Shown: piece after piece, positions 8,840 to 17,552 of the stretch
How positions within the stretch are numbered: position 1 is the first letter of the stretch
Layout of the letters: each line of letters starts with the position of its first letter
Source of the DNA: Acinetobacter sp. XS-4
GTDB taxonomy: Bacteria; Pseudomonadota; Gammaproteobacteria; Pseudomonadales; Moraxellaceae
Assembly (NCBI RefSeq): GCF_023920705.1
Contig: NZ_CP094657.1
Span: 1,612,001 to 1,676,000 of the forward strand
Length of the DNA stretch: 64,000 nucleotides
Direction of reading: 5' to 3'
Program-made: the position numbers and the translations under genes
The notes under the pieces: model-generated
What the model was told of the DNA's origin: nothing
Seen by the model: the letters and a program-made list of their open reading frames with translations, nothing else
Databases searched by the model: none

Positions 8840-8926
8840 GTAAAATTCTTTTCATCAAGAAGGATATATATTTCCTTTTTGTGCATTTTATAGCCTACAT
8901 TTTCCCCAAGATGTAGGTTTTTTTTA
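8840..8926 (+). ncRNA. Second putative small RNA with intrinsic terminator
   Basis: Three stems follow each other: TTCTT/AAGAA (8846-8850 with 8857-8861), AAGGA/TCCTT (8860-8864 with 8873-8877) and a terminator CCTACAT/ATGTAGG (8894-8900 with 8911-8917) followed by eight T. The terminator loop TTTCCCCAAG shares its core with the loop of the locus at 765-858, and size and order of stems match. A promoter is not clear: TTTACA at 8803 and TATATT at 8831 have poor spacing. No gene on this strand ends here, which leaves the terminator otherwise unexplained. Confidence 0.4.
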
Positions 8927-8966
8927 TTCCTAATTTTTGAACTTATAATCTTTAAATATTAAAAAT

Positions 8967-8991
8967 AAAAAAAGCCAAATGGCTTTTTTTA
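8967..8991. terminator. Bidirectional terminator
   Basis: AAAAAAGCC / GGCTTTTTTT with a four-base AAAT loop. It overlaps the stop codon of the small minus-strand gene at 8989 and probably ends its transcript. Confidence 0.7.
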
Positions 8992-9204
8992 TACAGTTTC
9001 GGGTTTTTTCAACTCTTGTTGAATATAAAGATTCATATAATATTGTTCAATATAATCATCAGCATAGTTATTTGCTAAGGTTTTTGTTGCCACTTGTTCA
9101 TGTTTTAAATAGCAGTTTGATTCGAGGTCTTTTTCAAGTACCCACCATTGGCGGTTAATACGACGCACTTGAAACTTGTCACTTTTGTATTTTCTTTTAG
9201 CCAT
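8989..9204 (-). CDS. Hypothetical small basic protein
   Basis: A 71-residue protein, starting MAKRKYKSDKF, basic at the N-terminus and with many aromatic residues (WWVLEKDL, YIEQYYMNLY). The shape, with a short beta segment followed by a KTLANNYADDYIEQYY helix, is like small single-domain proteins of unknown function. The ATG at 9204 is chosen; an upstream TTG two codons earlier is less likely. No strong Shine-Dalgarno is seen. The gene is between a MarR regulator and an sRNA-like locus with no operon partner. Function unknown. Confidence 0.6.
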   Translation of the reverse strand: MAKRKYKSDKFQVRRINRQWWVLEKDLESNCYLKHEQVATKTLANNYADDYIEQYYMNLYIQQELKKPETV

Positions 9205-9340
9205 TTTCAAAAATTTGCTATTCAGTTGTTGAAAGAGAATTTCTACTGGAGTTAAGAGTCCAAGTCAACAGATGAGAAGTTAATTGCTTATTTTATGTGA
9301 AGAGTTGTTTCTATCAATACCTAAACAAGGCATTAAAGTA

Positions 9341-9363
9341 GAAAAGCTCTCCTAAGAGAGCTT
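9341..9363 (-). terminator. Terminator of the MarR-family gene
   Basis: AAGCTCTC / GAGAGCTT stem with a four-base loop just past the marR-type stop; on the minus strand it ends in a short T tract. Confidence 0.6.
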
Positions 9364-9384
9364 AATAAGATATCTATTCCATTT

Positions 9385-9849
9385 TTAACGAGAAAGATTC
9401 TTTAAAAGTAATTTTAAACTTTCCATCATCTTTTCTAATTGCAAAGGTGTAATACCTTCGAAAGATTGTTCGAGTACCACGCTGGTCAGATCATTAATCT
9501 TATTGATCATTTCAGTACCTTTGTCTGTAAGTACGACGCGGGTGATTCGACCATCGGTCTGACAAGAATAAGTTTCAACCAAGCCTTCATCTTTTAAACG
9601 ATAAACAATCTTGGTGGTTGTCGACATTTTTGAAATAATCATATCTGAAAGTTCAGAAACACTTGCATGCGGCTTACTACTTAAAGCCAACATAATACGT
9701 CGACGTGAGTTATCTAAACCATATTTTTTTAAAGCATTATCAATGTTTTGTACATACTGAGCATGTACTTGAGTAATCCAATAATATGGAAAATCTTCAA
9801 GAGTAAAAGATTCTGTTGTAGGTAAAAAACGCGCATACTTCTTTGTCAT
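9385..9849 (-). CDS. MarR-family transcriptional regulator
   Basis: A 154-residue winged-helix protein. The MarR fold is visible: helices that form the dimer region at about 20-45, the recognition region SVSELSDMIISKMSTTTKIVYRLKDEGLVE (about 64-93), then the wing CQTDGRITRVVLTDKG (about 96-111) with the conserved D-R of the wing. It would bind palindromic operators as a dimer and respond to a small phenolic or stress ligand. A GGGGAAAAG ribosome-binding site precedes the ATG. No divergent target gene is present: the DNA upstream is the 850-bp decayed stretch, so its natural target may have been lost or lies elsewhere. Confidence 0.9.
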   Translation of the reverse strand: MTKKYARFLPTTESFTLEDFPYYWITQVHAQYVQNIDNALKKYGLDNSRRRIMLALSSKPHASVSELSDMIISKMSTTTKIVYRLKDEGLVETYSCQTDGRITRVVLTDKGTEMINKINDLTSVVLEQSFEGITPLQLEKMMESLKLLLKNLSR

Positions 9850-10102
9850 TGACTTTTCCCCATACCTTGGTGGATCGCATTTCTGGTGAACTATCTTTAA
9901 TAGTTGAAAAATATAGTTTCATCAAGCAAGTTATATCAGGACTTTACTTGGTGAGCAAAATTTATATAGCTAAATTTAACAATGACATGGTTTGGTGGTC
10001 CTTATCTTGATAAACATCTCTATACTTTGCATAAACCACAAATACTCTTCTTCTATAGTCAAAGTTTGTTGAAAATTAATGTGACTTGATAAGCCAGCGC
10101 CA

Positions 10103-10255
10103 TTAATTCCTTAAAATCTTTGAACAGATATACAAGATTGCATCTAGGCTTGCTTGATCGTTAATTAAACGATATTGGCTTGCAAACGCATCGTAGAAAA
10201 AAAATGATGATTTGACCGTGGCATTGAACGAGATAGTTTTTGTCTCTAAAGTCAT
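10103..10255 (-). pseudogene. Short frame, possibly a frameshifted gene remnant
   Basis: ATG at 10255 opens 50 codons (MTLETKTISFNATVKSSFFF at the start) to TAA at 10103-10105. Protein-like sequence continues just beyond in another frame (about 9972-10110, with GINGAGLSSHINF and EEEYLWFMQSIEMF), which would fit one frameshift in a roughly 95-residue gene. No homolog is recognised and no ribosome-binding site stands out. It may equally be chance. Confidence 0.25.
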
Positions 10256-10521
10256 AATTATGAAAAATCAAGATATTTAAATAATAAATATTTATAAATA
10301 TCAGTTGTTTGATTTATTTTTTGATTAGTAAAATTTACCATACATTTAACATGAATCATCTATTATTTAGTGAATCAAAAAAATTTGTTCATCAAATAAT
10401 TGATTTTTATATATAAAATTAAAGTAATGATCTATTGTTTAATTTTATAAATTTAGCTTTTTTGTCTATAAATTATATTTTTAACAGTTTTTATCCATGT
10501 TATATGCCACACATCTTCTAA

Positions 10522-10707
10522 ATCGTAAAAAGAACCGACTTTAACTGTAATGTTGGCAGAGGAAGTACCAGCACAGATTATGGTAAGAGCTATTCAAATT
10601 AAGCGATACGAGTAGTGCAAAAGCTAGTTAAAGCAGAGTTTAAAAATTTATTTGATGAAGCATATAAAACTTATAAAAAGGGAGAATTTATATTCTCCCT
10701 TTTTTAA
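10522..10707 (+). pseudogene. Reading frame interrupted by one stop codon
   Basis: A single frame reads protein-like sequence on both sides of a TAA at 10600-10602: before it GRGSTSTDYGKSYSN, after it AIRVVQKLVKAEFKNLFDEA and further basic residues up to a stop at 10705-10707. The end coincides with a strong terminator. This looks like the 3' part of a dead gene whose front is lost. I cannot assign a family. Confidence 0.3.
10676..10704. terminator. Strong bidirectional terminator after fruA
   Basis: A perfect 13-bp stem, AAAAAGGGAGAAT against ATTCTCCCTTTTT, with a TTAT loop directly beyond the fruA stop codon. It will end the fru operon on the minus strand and any transcript from the plus strand. 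Confidence 0.85.
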
Positions 10708-12426
10708 TTATGCAGTGGTCACAATTTTTTCTTCTATTTTTTTCTTAACAATCGCATAGCTTATGCCTGTAACGATGCTACCTGCTGCAATGGCAGCGAG
10801 ATATAACCAAGCATGGTTAATTGCATTTGGAATTAAAAGAACAAATACACCGCCGTGAGGAGTAACTAATTCGCAGTGGAATAAGGCAACAAGTGCTCCA
10901 GTCACTGCACCACCTAAAATACACGTCGGGATAACACGCATGGGGTCTTTAGCAGCAAAAGGAATCGCACCCTCAGAAATAAAACATAAGCCTAATACGA
11001 ATGCAGCTTTTCCAGCATCTTTCTCTCCTGTACTAAATTTATTTTTAGCAATGAAAGTTGCAATCGCCATACCAATAGCAGGGACCATACCACCTGCCAT
11101 TGTTGCTGCCATTGGCATATAGGTATTTGTTGTTAGTAATCCGACAGTAAAAGCATAGGCTGCTTTATTGATTGGACCGCCTAAATCGATACACATCATG
11201 GTTGCTAATATAATTCCCATTAACACCGCATTTGTTGTACCCATGTTATTTAAGAAGTCTTTCATTAGTTCAAAAATATGTGCTACAGGCTGTCCAACCA
11301 CGTAGAACATAATGAGACCAACAAATAACGTGCCTAATAATGGAATAATTAAAATCGGTTTAAGTGCTTCTAGACTAGTAGGAAGTTTGAGTTTTTTGGC
11401 AATGAAAAGTGCGATATAACCCGCAAGAAAACCTGAAACAATACCGCCTAAAAAACCTGCTTGTAGCTGAGAGGCGAGTAAGCCACCAATTAAGCCAGGT
11501 GCAAGACCTGGGCGATCGGCAATTGAGTAGGCAATATAACCCGATAACATTGGGACCATGAGCATAAATGCAGCGGCCCCAATTTGTTTTAAAATGGCTG
11601 GTAAACTTCCAGCTTGTTCAGCAGCATTTAGGCCAAAGCATAAAGAGAGAGCAATTAAAAGACCTCCAGCCACGACCATAGGCAACATAAAAGAAACACC
11701 AGTTAAGAGATGTTTATATACGCCAACTTTTTCGGTTTTATCTTTATTTTCTGTCGATGCTTGTTGCTTACCTTGTTCTAAAACTTGCGCATTGCTGATT
11801 GCTTCAGCAAAGGTTTTATCAGTTTGTTTTAGAGCAAAACCTGTACCACACCGATAAACACGCTTACCTACAAAACGGTCTGTGTTAACTTCAATGTCAG
11901 TTGCAAGAATCACGATGTCCGCTTCAGCAATAGCTTGAGCTGATAAAATATTTTTTGCACCAACAGAACCTTGTGTTTCTACTTCAATTTCATATCCAAG
12001 TTTTTCTGCACCATGTTGTAAAGCTTCGGCAGCCATAAAAGTATGTGCAACACCTGTAGGACACGCAGTGATTGCTACAAACTTTTTAGTAGTAGTTAGT
12101 GCCAAGCTATTATCACTTAGCCAATCTTGAGCTGGTTTTAAATGATCTAAGGCAGTTTGGAAAACTGAAGAGGTATCATTTTTTATCTCTTCAATGCTAA
12201 TGAAAGATAAAGGATGTGTACCAAAAATATTAAGATCTTTCGGGCGTTGTCCAACAACGATGACTTGATCCAAGTTTTCATTTGCTTCGAATTCATCAAG
12301 CGAAATAATACTATTTGGATAATCTTGTTGGGATGCGACTTGTGCAAGTTTCCGAGCTAAAATCAAAGCATTGACTTGCTGTTGCGGACTATTAATGACA
12401 AATAACAAATGTTTAGCAGTTAGCAT
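10708..12426 (-). CDS. fruA: Fructose PTS permease, EIIB'BC
   Basis: The membrane component of the fructose phosphotransferase system, 572 residues; it imports fructose while phosphorylating it at C1. An N-terminal degenerate EIIB' region (about 1-100) is followed by an active EIIB domain with the ITACPTGVAHTFMAAEAL phospho-cysteine loop (about 120-140), then an EIIC domain of multiple membrane spans (about 240-565) with GGPINKAAY and the EGAIPF motif. The ATG at 12426 is chosen; it overlaps the fruK end by 14 bases, which suggests translational coupling. It is the last gene of fruB-fruK-fruA. Confidence 0.95.
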   Translation of the reverse strand: MLTAKHLLFVINSPQQQVNALILARKLAQVASQQDYPNSIISLDEFEANENLDQVIVVGQRPKDLNIFGTHPLSFISIEEIKNDTSSVFQTALDHLKPAQDWLSDNSLALTTTKKFVAITACPTGVAHTFMAAEALQHGAEKLGYEIEVETQGSVGAKNILSAQAIAEADIVILATDIEVNTDRFVGKRVYRCGTGFALKQTDKTFAEAISNAQVLEQGKQQASTENKDKTEKVGVYKHLLTGVSFMLPMVVAGGLLIALSLCFGLNAAEQAGSLPAILKQIGAAAFMLMVPMLSGYIAYSIADRPGLAPGLIGGLLASQLQAGFLGGIVSGFLAGYIALFIAKKLKLPTSLEALKPILIIPLLGTLFVGLIMFYVVGQPVAHIFELMKDFLNNMGTTNAVLMGIILATMMCIDLGGPINKAAYAFTVGLLTTNTYMPMAATMAGGMVPAIGMAIATFIAKNKFSTGEKDAGKAAFVLGLCFISEGAIPFAAKDPMRVIPTCILGGAVTGALVALFHCELVTPHGGVFVLLIPNAINHAWLYLAAIAAGSIVTGISYAIVKKKIEEKIVTTA

Positions 12427-13360
12427 CAGATTCACTCAATGAATTGATTGTAGTTTGGGCTTTTAATTGGTTTAGCGTTTCAGTATTAGGAATACGAAAG
12501 CCAATTTGTGTAACAGCATGGCTCGCAATTGCTGTAGCAGTTTTTAATGTTTCTTCAGCAGAAAAATCATTGACTAAGCCATGAATCATGCCTGCTAAAA
12601 GCGAGTCACCCGCACCAACGGTACTTTTAACGATTACTTTAGGAGCTTTGGCATGAAGTGGATGAGTGTCGTGTAGCCAGTTTACACCGTCTTCACCCAT
12701 CGAAATAACGACATGTTCAATTTTAACTAAGTTTTCAAAAAGCCTTTTTTGTTCTGCATAAGTCGCGGCAGGAAGTTGATAACTTTCTACTAACTCATCT
12801 GTATTTGGCTTAATCATCCAAGGCTGGCACTCAATTGCAGCAACCAATGCCTTACCACTTGTATCAAGTGCAACTTTTTTCCCTTGCTGTTGAATGAGCT
12901 TAATAAGTTGCTGTAATTCATCAACACTAAAACCTTGTGGAAGGCTCCCAGCAATGGCAACTACATCTACCTGTGGCAAAATCATTTCGATTTTTTGAAA
13001 GAGGTTCTTTTTATCTAGTTCAGAAACTAAGAAACCTTTTCCATTTAAATCGGTCATACGCCCAGAATGTTCAGCAATTTTTATATTTTGACGAGTCTCG
13101 CCTTTAATATAAATAAACTCAGGTTGGAATTGAGCTTCTTTAAAATGGTCATCAAAAATTTGTTTGTTCGTCGTTCCTAGAAAGCCAGAAACAATAACTT
13201 CATGCCCCAAATCTTTTAAAACTTGTGCAATATTTAACCCTTTGCCTGCTGCATGTATTTCTACGGATTCTTGGCGATTTACCTCGCCAACCTGTAACTC
13301 ATTGAGTTGTATCGTTACATCAATTGCAGGATTTAAAGTAATTGTTAAAACTTTAGCCAT
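12413..13360 (-). CDS. fruK: 1-phosphofructokinase
   Basis: A 315-residue PfkB-family kinase that converts fructose 1-phosphate to fructose 1,6-bisphosphate with ATP in the cytosol. It begins with the family strand VLTITLNPAIDVT, has the AAGKGLNIAQVLKDLG substrate loop (about 38-53), and the C-terminal signature TVGAGDSLLAGM with the catalytic aspartate near residue 250. AGGA lies 6 bases before the ATG. It lies between fruB (15 bases upstream) and fruA (overlap), the normal bacterial fru operon order. Confidence 0.96.
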   Translation of the reverse strand: MAKVLTITLNPAIDVTIQLNELQVGEVNRQESVEIHAAGKGLNIAQVLKDLGHEVIVSGFLGTTNKQIFDDHFKEAQFQPEFIYIKGETRQNIKIAEHSGRMTDLNGKGFLVSELDKKNLFQKIEMILPQVDVVAIAGSLPQGFSVDELQQLIKLIQQQGKKVALDTSGKALVAAIECQPWMIKPNTDELVESYQLPAATYAEQKRLFENLVKIEHVVISMGEDGVNWLHDTHPLHAKAPKVIVKSTVGAGDSLLAGMIHGLVNDFSAEETLKTATAIASHAVTQIGFRIPNTETLNQLKAQTTINSLSESDANC

Positions 13361-13375
13361 TAGTGTTCCTAATCT

Positions 13376-16231
13376 TTAGATTTCTTGTTCGGATAACTGA
13401 CGTACAGCAGTGGCGCTTTCACATTCTAGTGCGCGTTTTGCAAGCGCTTGAGCTTGGCTGTAGTTAAGTGTACGAATTTGGGCTTTTACTAAAGGAATAC
13501 TATTTGGAGACATGCTGAGCTCATCTACGCCTAATCCCATAAGAATTGGTACAGCCTTTGGATCAGCTGCGAGTTCTCCGCATATACCCACCCATTTGCC
13601 ATGTTTGTGCGCAGCTTTTACAGTGTGATCAATCAATTGCAAAATGCTTGGGTGGAGGCCATCTGCTTCAGCCGAGAGGATAGGGTGACCACGGTCAATA
13701 GCTAAAGTATATTGAGTTAAGTCATTTGTTCCTATACTGAAAAAGTCCACCTCTTGAGCAAGAATAGGCGCGAGTAAAGCAGCAGAAGGAACTTCTATCA
13801 TAATACCAACTTGTAAGTTGGCGCATGGATGTACAGCTTTAACTTCATCAAGAATAGCTTTAGCAGTACGCCATTCTTCCACACGACCAATCATTGGAAA
13901 CATGATTCGTAAAGGGCGATCATCGGCAGCTTTAAGCAAAGCGGTAAGTTGTTGACGTAACAGCTCTGGCTGTCTTAGTGTCAACCGAATACCTCTTAGA
14001 CCTAAAAATGGATTTTCTTCTTCAGCAATTGGAAGGTAAGGAAGTGGTTTGTCACCGCCTACATCAAGAGTACGTACTACAAGTGGGCGACCAGCAAGAG
14101 CATCTAGCACAACACGATAATCTGCTTCTTGGGTGGCTTCACTTGGAGCACTACTATGAGCCATAAAAACGAGTTCGGTTCTTAGTAGTCCGATTGCTTC
14201 GGCACCACATTCTACTGCGTGGGTTGTAGCTTGAACTTTTCCTAAATTGGCAGCAACTTCGATTTGGTGTTGATCTAGAGTAATCGCAGGTTCTTGGCTG
14301 TGCCGTTCAGCTTCTTCACGAATTTTTTGTTGAAGCTCTCGTTCTTGTTTTGCTTGTTCGATTTGCTGAGTGTTAGGGTTTAATACAAAAGTTCCTGTAT
14401 CTCCATTAATTAAAAGAGAACTCTTTTGTTCAATATCTAGTACTTGATCACCAGCACCAACAATTGCAGGAATACCTAAAGCACGAGCAACAATAGCGCT
14501 ATGTGCACTTGCACCGCCTACAGCTGTTAAAATACCCGCTACTCGATCTTTATTAAGGCGAGCCACATCACTTGGCCCCACATCGTACATGATCAAAATA
14601 TAAGGCTCTTTAGGCTCTTCGATGATAACTTCACCACAGAGTTGAGCTAAAACACGATCACCAATATCACGCAAGTCTGTAGCACGCTCAGCCAGTAAAC
14701 GGTCTGGTAAAGCTGCTTGCTCTTTAGCTGCTGCTTCAATATGTTCATGCCAAGCAGCAGGAGCAGAAAGGTTTAAGTTAATCTTTTGATAAACACCATT
14801 AATAAGATCAGGGTCGTCTAGCATTTCCAAATGTGCTTGGAAAATTTGCTTAATTTCAGCTACTTCAGATTTTGCAATAACTTGGTGAATATTGTTTTTA
14901 ACTGCGTGAAGAGCAATATCAAGTTTTTCTTTTTCTGCTTTAACGCTTAAACCCATACGTTCATATTGATAAACCTTAGGTTTGATGACATGTACGGGGC
15001 CAAAAGCTAAACCACTAGAAGCTGGAATACCTGTATTTGTACTCAATGTTTTCAGGAGTGATTTTATTGTTTGAGGCGATTGAGCTTCTTGGCTATCTGA
15101 AGATTGAATTGGTTCAACCTCTTCTCCTAAACCTTCTTGCACAGCCTGAATAACTTTATCTAAAGCGTCAACAGCATCTGTTTCCGGTTCGGCAATAAAA
15201 CGTAAAGTCTGGCCACGTTTACATCCTAAAGCCAAGAGGCGCGTCAAACTTTTGGCCGAAACAAAATTACCTTCGTCCACTGCGACTTGAATATCACCTT
15301 GAAAACTTTTAGTTAAGTTCACCAAATGAGTCGCTGGTCGTGCATGTAATCCATGTGCATTAGCGAGTACAACTGAGCGGTGAGGCCAATCTGGAATAAT
15401 ATCTGCACCAATAATTTTAGCAATCTCATTTGGTGTTTGCGTTTGATCTAGCTGTGCGACTTGTTCTGGATTAAATAAAATATCAATAAGTCGGTTAAAT
15501 CTTTGATTATCTAACTGCTCATTGGCAGCAATGCAGACGAGTGTATTCAGTTTTTGTCCATTTACATCTAAAGCTTGGCGTGGCTTTACGATACTGATTG
15601 CTGGCTGTTGAACAAACTTACTGCTAGAAATAGACCAGATCTGGTCTTGTAACTGTATAACTTGATCTGGCTCAAGTGAACTTAGAAAACCACATTTTAC
15701 GAAATTATGTTTTTTTAGAATTTGAGAGGCTGACCACAATAAGTCTTCAATATCTTGAGATTCAACTTCAGTTTGAATTAAATTTTCATGCAGAGTTAAA
15801 GATAAGGGTTGAGCTTGTAAGAGTTCAATAATTTGCTCAGGTTGCGTCGCATTTTTTACCTGTTCACTTACATCCTGCATTAACGCTCTAGTTAATATTT
15901 GTAGTACTTGTAAATGTTCATCAGATTTTGCTGCAATAACAACAGCTAAATAAATCGTGTTTTCCCCATCCCATATTATTCCTTCAGGGAAGTGAGCTAA
16001 CCGAATACCTGTTTCTAAAATAAATTCACGAGATTGGGGTGTGCCATGTGGAATAGCAATTCCTTGGCCTAAATAGGTAGCGCTTTGTTGTTCGCGATTG
16101 ATGAGTCCTGTTATATATTCAGGTGTAACTAACCCATCTTTTACTAATATATCTACTAGACACTGTAATGCATGCTTTTTATCAACAGCATGTTGATTCA
16201 TATGAATATGTCGAGGCTCGAGTGCTAGCAT
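13376..16231 (-). CDS. fruB: Fructose PTS multiphosphoryl protein (EIIA-HPr-EI)
   Basis: A 951-residue fusion that carries the whole soluble phosphorelay for fructose uptake. Residues 1-145 are EIIA-Fru with the GIAIPHGTPQ active histidine; a linker/degenerate segment spans about 155-280; HPr lies at about 285-375 with VLANAHGLHARPATHLV (phospho-His in LHARPA); Enzyme I fills about 400-950 with the GGASAHSAIVARALGIPAIVG phospho-His and the PEP-binding GTNDLTQYTLAIDR and EVPSAAL segments. This fused form is known in Pseudomonas and Acinetobacter, which lack a general sugar PTS. AAGGATAAGT precedes the ATG. It is the first gene of the operon. Confidence 0.96.
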   Translation of the reverse strand: MLALEPRHIHMNQHAVDKKHALQCLVDILVKDGLVTPEYITGLINREQQSATYLGQGIAIPHGTPQSREFILETGIRLAHFPEGIIWDGENTIYLAVVIAAKSDEHLQVLQILTRALMQDVSEQVKNATQPEQIIELLQAQPLSLTLHENLIQTEVESQDIEDLLWSASQILKKHNFVKCGFLSSLEPDQVIQLQDQIWSISSSKFVQQPAISIVKPRQALDVNGQKLNTLVCIAANEQLDNQRFNRLIDILFNPEQVAQLDQTQTPNEIAKIIGADIIPDWPHRSVVLANAHGLHARPATHLVNLTKSFQGDIQVAVDEGNFVSAKSLTRLLALGCKRGQTLRFIAEPETDAVDALDKVIQAVQEGLGEEVEPIQSSDSQEAQSPQTIKSLLKTLSTNTGIPASSGLAFGPVHVIKPKVYQYERMGLSVKAEKEKLDIALHAVKNNIHQVIAKSEVAEIKQIFQAHLEMLDDPDLINGVYQKINLNLSAPAAWHEHIEAAAKEQAALPDRLLAERATDLRDIGDRVLAQLCGEVIIEEPKEPYILIMYDVGPSDVARLNKDRVAGILTAVGGASAHSAIVARALGIPAIVGAGDQVLDIEQKSSLLINGDTGTFVLNPNTQQIEQAKQERELQQKIREEAERHSQEPAITLDQHQIEVAANLGKVQATTHAVECGAEAIGLLRTELVFMAHSSAPSEATQEADYRVVLDALAGRPLVVRTLDVGGDKPLPYLPIAEEENPFLGLRGIRLTLRQPELLRQQLTALLKAADDRPLRIMFPMIGRVEEWRTAKAILDEVKAVHPCANLQVGIMIEVPSAALLAPILAQEVDFFSIGTNDLTQYTLAIDRGHPILSAEADGLHPSILQLIDHTVKAAHKHGKWVGICGELAADPKAVPILMGLGVDELSMSPNSIPLVKAQIRTLNYSQAQALAKRALECESATAVRQLSEQEI

Positions 16232-16278
16232 ACTTATCCTTGAACAATTTCTTTGGTTTAAACTAAAACAGAAAAAAA

Positions 16279-16331
16279 GAAGCTGTTTGTATTAAAATAG
16301 GTTGGTTTACCTGTTTTTAAACAACAGCTTC
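16279..16331 (-). promoter_or_regulatory. Long imperfect hairpin in the fru promoter/leader
   Basis: GAAGCTGTT (16279-16287) is the inverted partner of AACAGCTTC (16323-16331); the inside also pairs (AAAAT-AGGT with ACCT-GTTTT), making a stem of about 24 bp with two mismatches around a TGGTTT loop. It lies 48-100 bases upstream of the fruB start. It could hold operator half sites for a FruR/Cra-type repressor or act as leader RNA. No fruR gene is adjacent. Confidence 0.4.
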
Positions 16332-16490
16332 AGACAAATTACCATAGCAGAACTTTTAGGTTATATCGACGTATTTACGTAAATAATGCTTATTAAAAAC
16401 ACAAAGGAATCACGACTTAATATATTTTAATTTCTTATGGTAACTATAAATTTAATAAAGTGATTTTATAAAAAGGGGACTGTTAATAAT

Positions 16491-16527
16491 AAAAAAAACC
16501 TCTACACCGGATTACGGGCATAGAGGC
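16491..16527 (-). terminator. Terminator after the hydrolase gene at 16552
   Basis: On the minus strand GCCTCTA and TAGAGG pair around a 16-base inner part that itself holds CCG/CGG, then a run of eight T follows. Confidence 0.7.
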
Positions 16528-16551
16528 AAAAACTAAATAATAAAATTTACA

Positions 16552-17412
16552 TTAATATTGAATTTCTTGCTCTAAAAGTGACCACAGCTTTTGATGTGAT
16601 TTTTTAAACATTAGCATGTGCCCAATTGATTTATAGCCAAGTTTTGTCGGGTTCAGTTCTAGCATTTTAGTAGGTGCATTTGGATATAAACTTAATAAAT
16701 CTGCAACGTTGTGTTGAGTTGCAATTTCATCGTCACTTGCCCAAATAGAAGTAATAGGGCAAATAATTTCAGTATGAAAGTCATGAAAGATAGTTTTACC
16801 AATCGCATTTTTCACATAACCTGGGCGACTACAAAACTCTCTCCACTGTTGTGCAACTTTCTTAGGCAAGTTTTCACCCATTCCAATAAATTGAGTAGCA
16901 CCATAGCCTTTTAAGGTACTCGAAATTGGAAAAATAACGTTAAACATGACAGGGGCCAGAAACTTAGTTTTACCTTTAAGCCCTTTTACATGGCCAGTAG
17001 AACCTGCCACTGCAACAACTTTTGCTACTTTATGAAAATTTGGCACAATTCCTAACAGTTGCCCACCCGCACTATGGCCAAGAATAGTAACTTTTTCTGC
17101 TTGTGTTTTTTCTAGTAAGGCGTCAATAGCACAAGGAATATCAAGCGTTCCCCAATCATTAATACTTGCATCACTTTGCTTTAACGGCCCATGCAATGAA
17201 TCTCCAATTCCACGGAAGTCAAAGCTTAATACTTCATAACCTTGTTGGCTTAACCATGTAGCAAAGGGATGATAAAAGTTTTTAGTAATACCTGTGGCTG
17301 GACAAATCAAAACGGGATTTGCTGACTTTTTTGATTCGGTTGGATAAAATTGTGCAGCAAGTTGATAACCGTCTTCACAAGTTATCCAAAATGATTCAAA
17401 AGTGTTATCCAT
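16552..17412 (-). CDS. Alpha/beta hydrolase
   Basis: A 286-residue cytosolic hydrolase. It shows VLICPATGITKNFYHPFATW at about 33-52, the strand-loop SFDFRGIGDS (about 63-72), the nucleophile elbow ILGHSAGGQLLG (about 109-120), a SIWASDDEIA acid segment near 225 and a late SIGHMLMF histidine region near 263. This arrangement suits the COG4757-type predicted alpha/beta hydrolases. The substrate is unknown. The gene is monocistronic with its own terminator; the divergent gene at 17553 starts about 140 bases away. Confidence 0.85.
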   Translation of the reverse strand: MDNTFESFWITCEDGYQLAAQFYPTESKKSANPVLICPATGITKNFYHPFATWLSQQGYEVLSFDFRGIGDSLHGPLKQSDASINDWGTLDIPCAIDALLEKTQAEKVTILGHSAGGQLLGIVPNFHKVAKVVAVAGSTGHVKGLKGKTKFLAPVMFNVIFPISSTLKGYGATQFIGMGENLPKKVAQQWREFCSRPGYVKNAIGKTIFHDFHTEIICPITSIWASDDEIATQHNVADLLSLYPNAPTKMLELNPTKLGYKSIGHMLMFKKSHQKLWSLLEQEIQY

Positions 17413-17552
17413 AATATTACTTAATGATTAGCTTATTAATGACTTTAATTTACATGAGTTCCAAAACGACACTTGATTAAAGTGTGACTATAAAGTCAAA
17501 ATTTATGCTATACAGCTCATTAAATTTTAATAAAACGAATAATTGGGAAAAG

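Larger units (their letters stand above)
9850..10707. other. Gene-poor, apparently decayed stretch
   Basis: About 860 bp without an intact gene. It contains a short minus-strand frame (10103-10255), protein-like residues in a second frame just beyond that frame's stop, and an interrupted plus-strand frame (10522-10707). The rest is AT-rich with nothing I can name. Confidence 0.5.
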
